Assembly: GCA_028823435.1 (NCBI GenBank)
Contig: JAPKBK010000065.1
Location: forward strand, 1 to 8,730
Length of the DNA stretch: 8,730 nucleotides
Origin: Flavobacteriales bacterium
Lineage (GTDB): Bacteria > Bacteroidota > Bacteroidia > Flavobacteriales_D > Sanyastnellaceae
Reading direction: 5' to 3'
Every line of letters begins with the position of its first letter. Within the stretch, counting starts at the first letter, position 1. The notes beneath the pieces were generated by a model. That model had not been told where the DNA came from, did no database searches, and saw only the letters and a list, made by a program, of their open reading frames with translations. The position numbers and the translations under genes are program-made. Shown piece by piece: positions 6,661 to 8,730 of the stretch.

Positions 6661-7451
6661 ACTGCAATGGGGGCTTTAATGTGGGGCTGAGGCGTATAAT
6701 CTACCAAAGTGAAATCCTCATGTGTAAAATCGAACAAACGCTTCACATCTGGGTTTAAAATCATTTTCGGAAGCGTACCCGGAGTTCTAGAAAGCTGTTC
6801 ACGTGCCTGCTCTACGTGATTCGAATATAAATGAACGTCTCCGAAAGTATGAACGAACTCTCCGGGTTCTAAATCACACACCTGAGCCATCATCATCGTT
6901 AAGAGCGAATAAGAAGCGATATTAAATGGTACGCCTAAAAAAGTATCGGCTGAACGTTGATACAACTGGCAGTTAAGCCTGCCCTCGCTCACGTGAAATT
7001 GAAATAAACAGTGACAGGGCGGGAGAGCCATATCGTCTATGAAGCTTGGGTTCCAGGCACTCACGACGTGTCTGCGAGAATAAGGGTTGTTTTTGATGGA
7101 GTCTATGACCTTTGCTATTTGGTCTGTTGAAGAACCATCTGGATTAGGCCAAGAACGCCACTGATAACCATATACAGGTCCCAAATCACCCTTCTCATCT
7201 GCCCAATCATCCCATATCCTAACGCCATTGTCTTTGAGGTACTTGATGTTAGTGTCACCTTGTATAAACCAAAGAAGTTCGTGAATAATGCTTCTGAGAT
7301 GAAGTTTCTTCGTTGTGGTCACAGGGAAACCCTCCGATAAATCAAATCGCATTTGATAACCGAAGCACCCTAAAGTACCCGTACCTGTTCTGTCTTCTCG
7401 CTTAACACCATTTTCCAATAGATGTTCAAGCAAATTTAAGTATGCCTTCAT
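6657..7451 (-). CDS. thyA: Thymidylate synthase (ThyA type)
   Basis: A 264-residue enzyme, the same length as E. coli ThyA. It methylates dUMP to dTMP using 5,10-methylenetetrahydrofolate and releases dihydrofolate, which the coupled folA product recycles. The key residues are in their standard positions: Arg21 in DRTGTGT, Arg126-Arg127 in YSRRH, the nucleophile Cys146 in ALPPCHCLFQF, Arg166 in YQRSAD, and Asn177 in GVPFNIASY. The C-terminus, APIAV, has the closing valine or isoleucine of the family. Its stop overlaps the folA start by four bases (ATGA). There are 78 bases between the preceding membrane-protein gene and this ATG, enough for its own promoter. Confidence 0.98.
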   Translation of the reverse strand: MKAYLNLLEHLLENGVKREDRTGTGTLGCFGYQMRFDLSEGFPVTTTKKLHLRSIIHELLWFIQGDTNIKYLKDNGVRIWDDWADEKGDLGPVYGYQWRSWPNPDGSSTDQIAKVIDSIKNNPYSRRHVVSAWNPSFIDDMALPPCHCLFQFHVSEGRLNCQLYQRSADTFLGVPFNIASYSLLTMMMAQVCDLEPGEFVHTFGDVHLYSNHVEQAREQLSRTPGTLPKMILNPDVKRLFDFTHEDFTLVDYTPQPHIKAPIAV

Positions 7452-7462
7452 GCGTCGAAGAT

Positions 7463-7488
7463 AAATTATGTGGGCCCTAAGAAATCAA
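7463..7488 (-). promoter_or_regulatory. Weak candidate promoter for thyA
   Basis: In the 78-base gap before thyA, the - strand has TTG (7488-7486) and, 17 bases later, TAATTT (7468-7463), which partly matches the Bacteroidota -33/-7 arrangement. The start codon follows at 7451, implying a leader of only a few bases. The -7 match is imperfect. There is no clear terminator after the preceding gene, so readthrough from the MscS/YwaF transcript is also possible. Confidence 0.2.
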
Positions 7489-7529
7489 TTCGTTAACAGC
7501 ACGTGAACAACTCTTGAGGGATGAACAGG

Positions 7530-8291
7530 TTATTGCCAAAGTTTCGGGTCTGTAACGATGGCATTTTGTTCTCTTTTCCTGTATATCATATTAATGATGA
7601 AAAAGTGGAGCAAAAGACCGACATGAATAGGAAGTATATAAAAAGGCCATTCCAAATCCTCAAATAAAAATGGGTTGCTTACAGCAGGTGCGACTGTGAC
7701 AAACATATAATTAGCACTCGCCCCTCCCGTATTTTCTACGAATAAATTTAAATAAGCATTTATAAAAACCATCACCGTTGAGATGGCAGCTGCAAATAAA
7801 TAGCCTCTAATCCAGTCATAATACTTCAATCGCATTCCGTACAATCGGATCATTACAATCGGAACCGTAAATAATGCCGTATGAACAAGGATGTAATGTA
7901 AGATCACCAAGGGCGCATCTCCGACAGTAAGTAAAGGCGTCAAAACAGAATAAAAGCCCCCGATGAGGCCCATAAAAAACGTATATACGAACAGCTTCCT
8001 TGACCTGAAAAAACAATTAAAACCAATAAGCCAAATGTTCAATGAACAAAAATGAAGCGGCAAAGATCGGTGAAACGAAAAGAGATGTTCAGGGATGATA
8101 ATGGTATAAATAGGGAGGAAACTTGCCGTTAAAAGAAGAACCCAACCAAGTCGTTTGAGATAAGGGTCTCTCTTCTCTTGAGATAAATTATCAAAATACT
8201 TTACTAGGAGAAATCCGCCGACAACAGCCCCAATAATCATCACCCAATATCTTGCCTCTGAGGGTAAAATACTCACATCATAATGGGTCAT
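7530..8291 (-). CDS. YwaF/TMEM164-family integral membrane protein
   Basis: A 253-residue protein with about seven transmembrane segments and no signal peptide. Its SLPLHFCSLNIWLIG (76-90) and YTFFMGLIGGFYSVLTP (103-119) stretches mark it as a member of the YwaF family (TIGR02206-type), which includes eukaryotic TMEM164. It keeps His80 and Cys82 in LPLHFC, His132 and His137 in HYILVH, Asn178 in INAYLN, and NPFLF with LEWPFYILP (206-221). TMEM164 is reported to be an acyltransferase acting on ether phospholipids through a conserved cysteine. If Cys82 is that residue, a lipid acyl-transfer role is possible, but bacterial members have no established function. The ATG at 8291 shares its A with the stop of the MscS-family gene (TAATG), so the two are translationally coupled. 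Confidence 0.85.
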   Translation of the reverse strand: MTHYDVSILPSEARYWVMIIGAVVGGFLLVKYFDNLSQEKRDPYLKRLGWVLLLTASFLPIYTIIIPEHLFSFHRSLPLHFCSLNIWLIGFNCFFRSRKLFVYTFFMGLIGGFYSVLTPLLTVGDAPLVILHYILVHTALFTVPIVMIRLYGMRLKYYDWIRGYLFAAAISTVMVFINAYLNLFVENTGGASANYMFVTVAPAVSNPFLFEDLEWPFYILPIHVGLLLHFFIINMIYRKREQNAIVTDPKLWQ

Positions 8292-8730
8292 TAGGACTGC
8301 GTTATGATGGTTTGAGTAGGGAAGGCAAAGTCTAATTTCTCAGCATTAAATTTCTCAAGTATCTGCATGTTGATCTCCCCTGGCGTGTCAGCCCAATGTC
8401 CTGTTTTGTTGACATAATAGGTGCAACTCACGTTTAAACTGAAATCTCCAAAGGAGCTGAACCATACTGTAAAATCATTCTCTGTATCGGAATGATTGCC
8501 CACAATTTCTTTTAAAATAGCAACCGCCAATTGAACTTTATCAGGCGCTGTGTCATATGTCAGACCTAGCGTAACAGATACCTTACGAGAAGGTTCGGCT
8601 GTAATATTTTCAACGGGAGAATTCGTGAAACTGTTGTTTGGAATCGTGACGAGTCTGCCTTGTAAAGTGATTAATCGTGACGATCGTATTCCGATCTCCT
8701 GGACCGTGCCATCAATCCCATCTACCACAA
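8291..8730 (-). CDS. MscS-family mechanosensitive channel, C-terminal part (5' end outside window)
   Basis: The frame stays open to the window edge and ends at TAA 8293-8291. The 146 visible residues begin inside the conserved beta domain: GIDGTVQEIGIRSSRL, then GRLVTIPNNSFTNSPVENIT. This is the cytoplasmic signature of small-conductance mechanosensitive channels, which open under membrane tension to release solutes during osmotic downshock. The rest is the alpha/beta cage domain, ending in KLDFAFPTQTI, also typical. The pore-lining helix and other transmembrane segments lie outside the window. The GTG at 8728 is an internal codon, not a start, because the family motif is already under way there. 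The gene is coupled to the YwaF/TMEM164-family gene by a one-base stop/start overlap. Confidence 0.92.
   Translation of the reverse strand, partial: VVDGIDGTVQEIGIRSSRLITLQGRLVTIPNNSFTNSPVENITAEPSRKVSVTLGLTYDTAPDKVQLAVAILKEIVGNHSDTENDFTVWFSSFGDFSLNVSCTYYVNKTGHWADTPGEINMQILEKFNAEKLDFAFPTQTIITQS

Noticed and set aside
7452..7529. Small palindromes (CACGTG, GTTAAC, GGGCCC) before thyA as an operator or terminator
   Set aside because: They are isolated six-base restriction-type palindromes, with no longer dyad, repeat or T tract around them.
1..8730. Mobile elements, CRISPR arrays, tRNA or rRNA genes, defence or toxin-antitoxin systems
   Set aside because: I looked on both strands and found no transposase, spaced direct repeats, RNA gene signature or small toxin-like gene pair; nearly all bases belong to recognisable genes.

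Overview
This is a fully coding, roughly 40-45% GC chromosomal window that looks like it comes from a Bacteroidota bacterium, most likely a marine Flavobacteriales-type lineage. The main reasons are a PorV/PorQ-family outer-membrane protein of the type IX secretion world, a greA-HIT gene pair, weak or absent Shine-Dalgarno sequences, an LGSC-type lipobox, and a match to the Bacteroidota -7 promoter motif TAnnTTTG. The lineage is an inference from protein style, not a placement.

Layout. Positions 1-3350 are transcribed on the + strand: the last codons of an unidentified gene, a PorV/PorQ-family beta-barrel protein, a strong intrinsic terminator, then greA, a HIT-family protein and an O-antigen ligase/polymerase-like membrane protein. 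The last three are packed (7-bp gap, then a TGATG stop/start overlap) and look like one operon. Positions 3352-8730 are transcribed on the - strand. In transcription order they hold the C-terminal part of an MscS-family channel, a YwaF/TMEM164-family membrane protein (TAATG overlap), thyA and folA (ATGA overlap), a HupE/UreJ-family membrane protein, yidD, a small histidine-rich lipoprotein, and a secreted Asp-box (BNR) beta-propeller protein. The two halves meet tail to tail with one base between their stop codons.

How the genes fit together. thyA and folA form the classic dTMP/folate pair: ThyA makes dTMP and dihydrofolate, and FolA recycles the dihydrofolate. MscS and the YwaF-like protein are both inner-membrane proteins and are translationally coupled. 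The HupE-YidD-lipoprotein-BNR run is a set of envelope proteins. The HupE family (linked to nickel/cobalt) and the lipoprotein's histidine cluster hint at a metal-related role, but that is inference.

No tRNA, rRNA, insertion sequence, CRISPR array, prophage gene or defence system is visible. No stretch longer than about 90 bases lacks a gene. Most of the window is ordinary core genome; the least explained parts are the HupE-to-BNR cassette and the MscS/YwaF pair.
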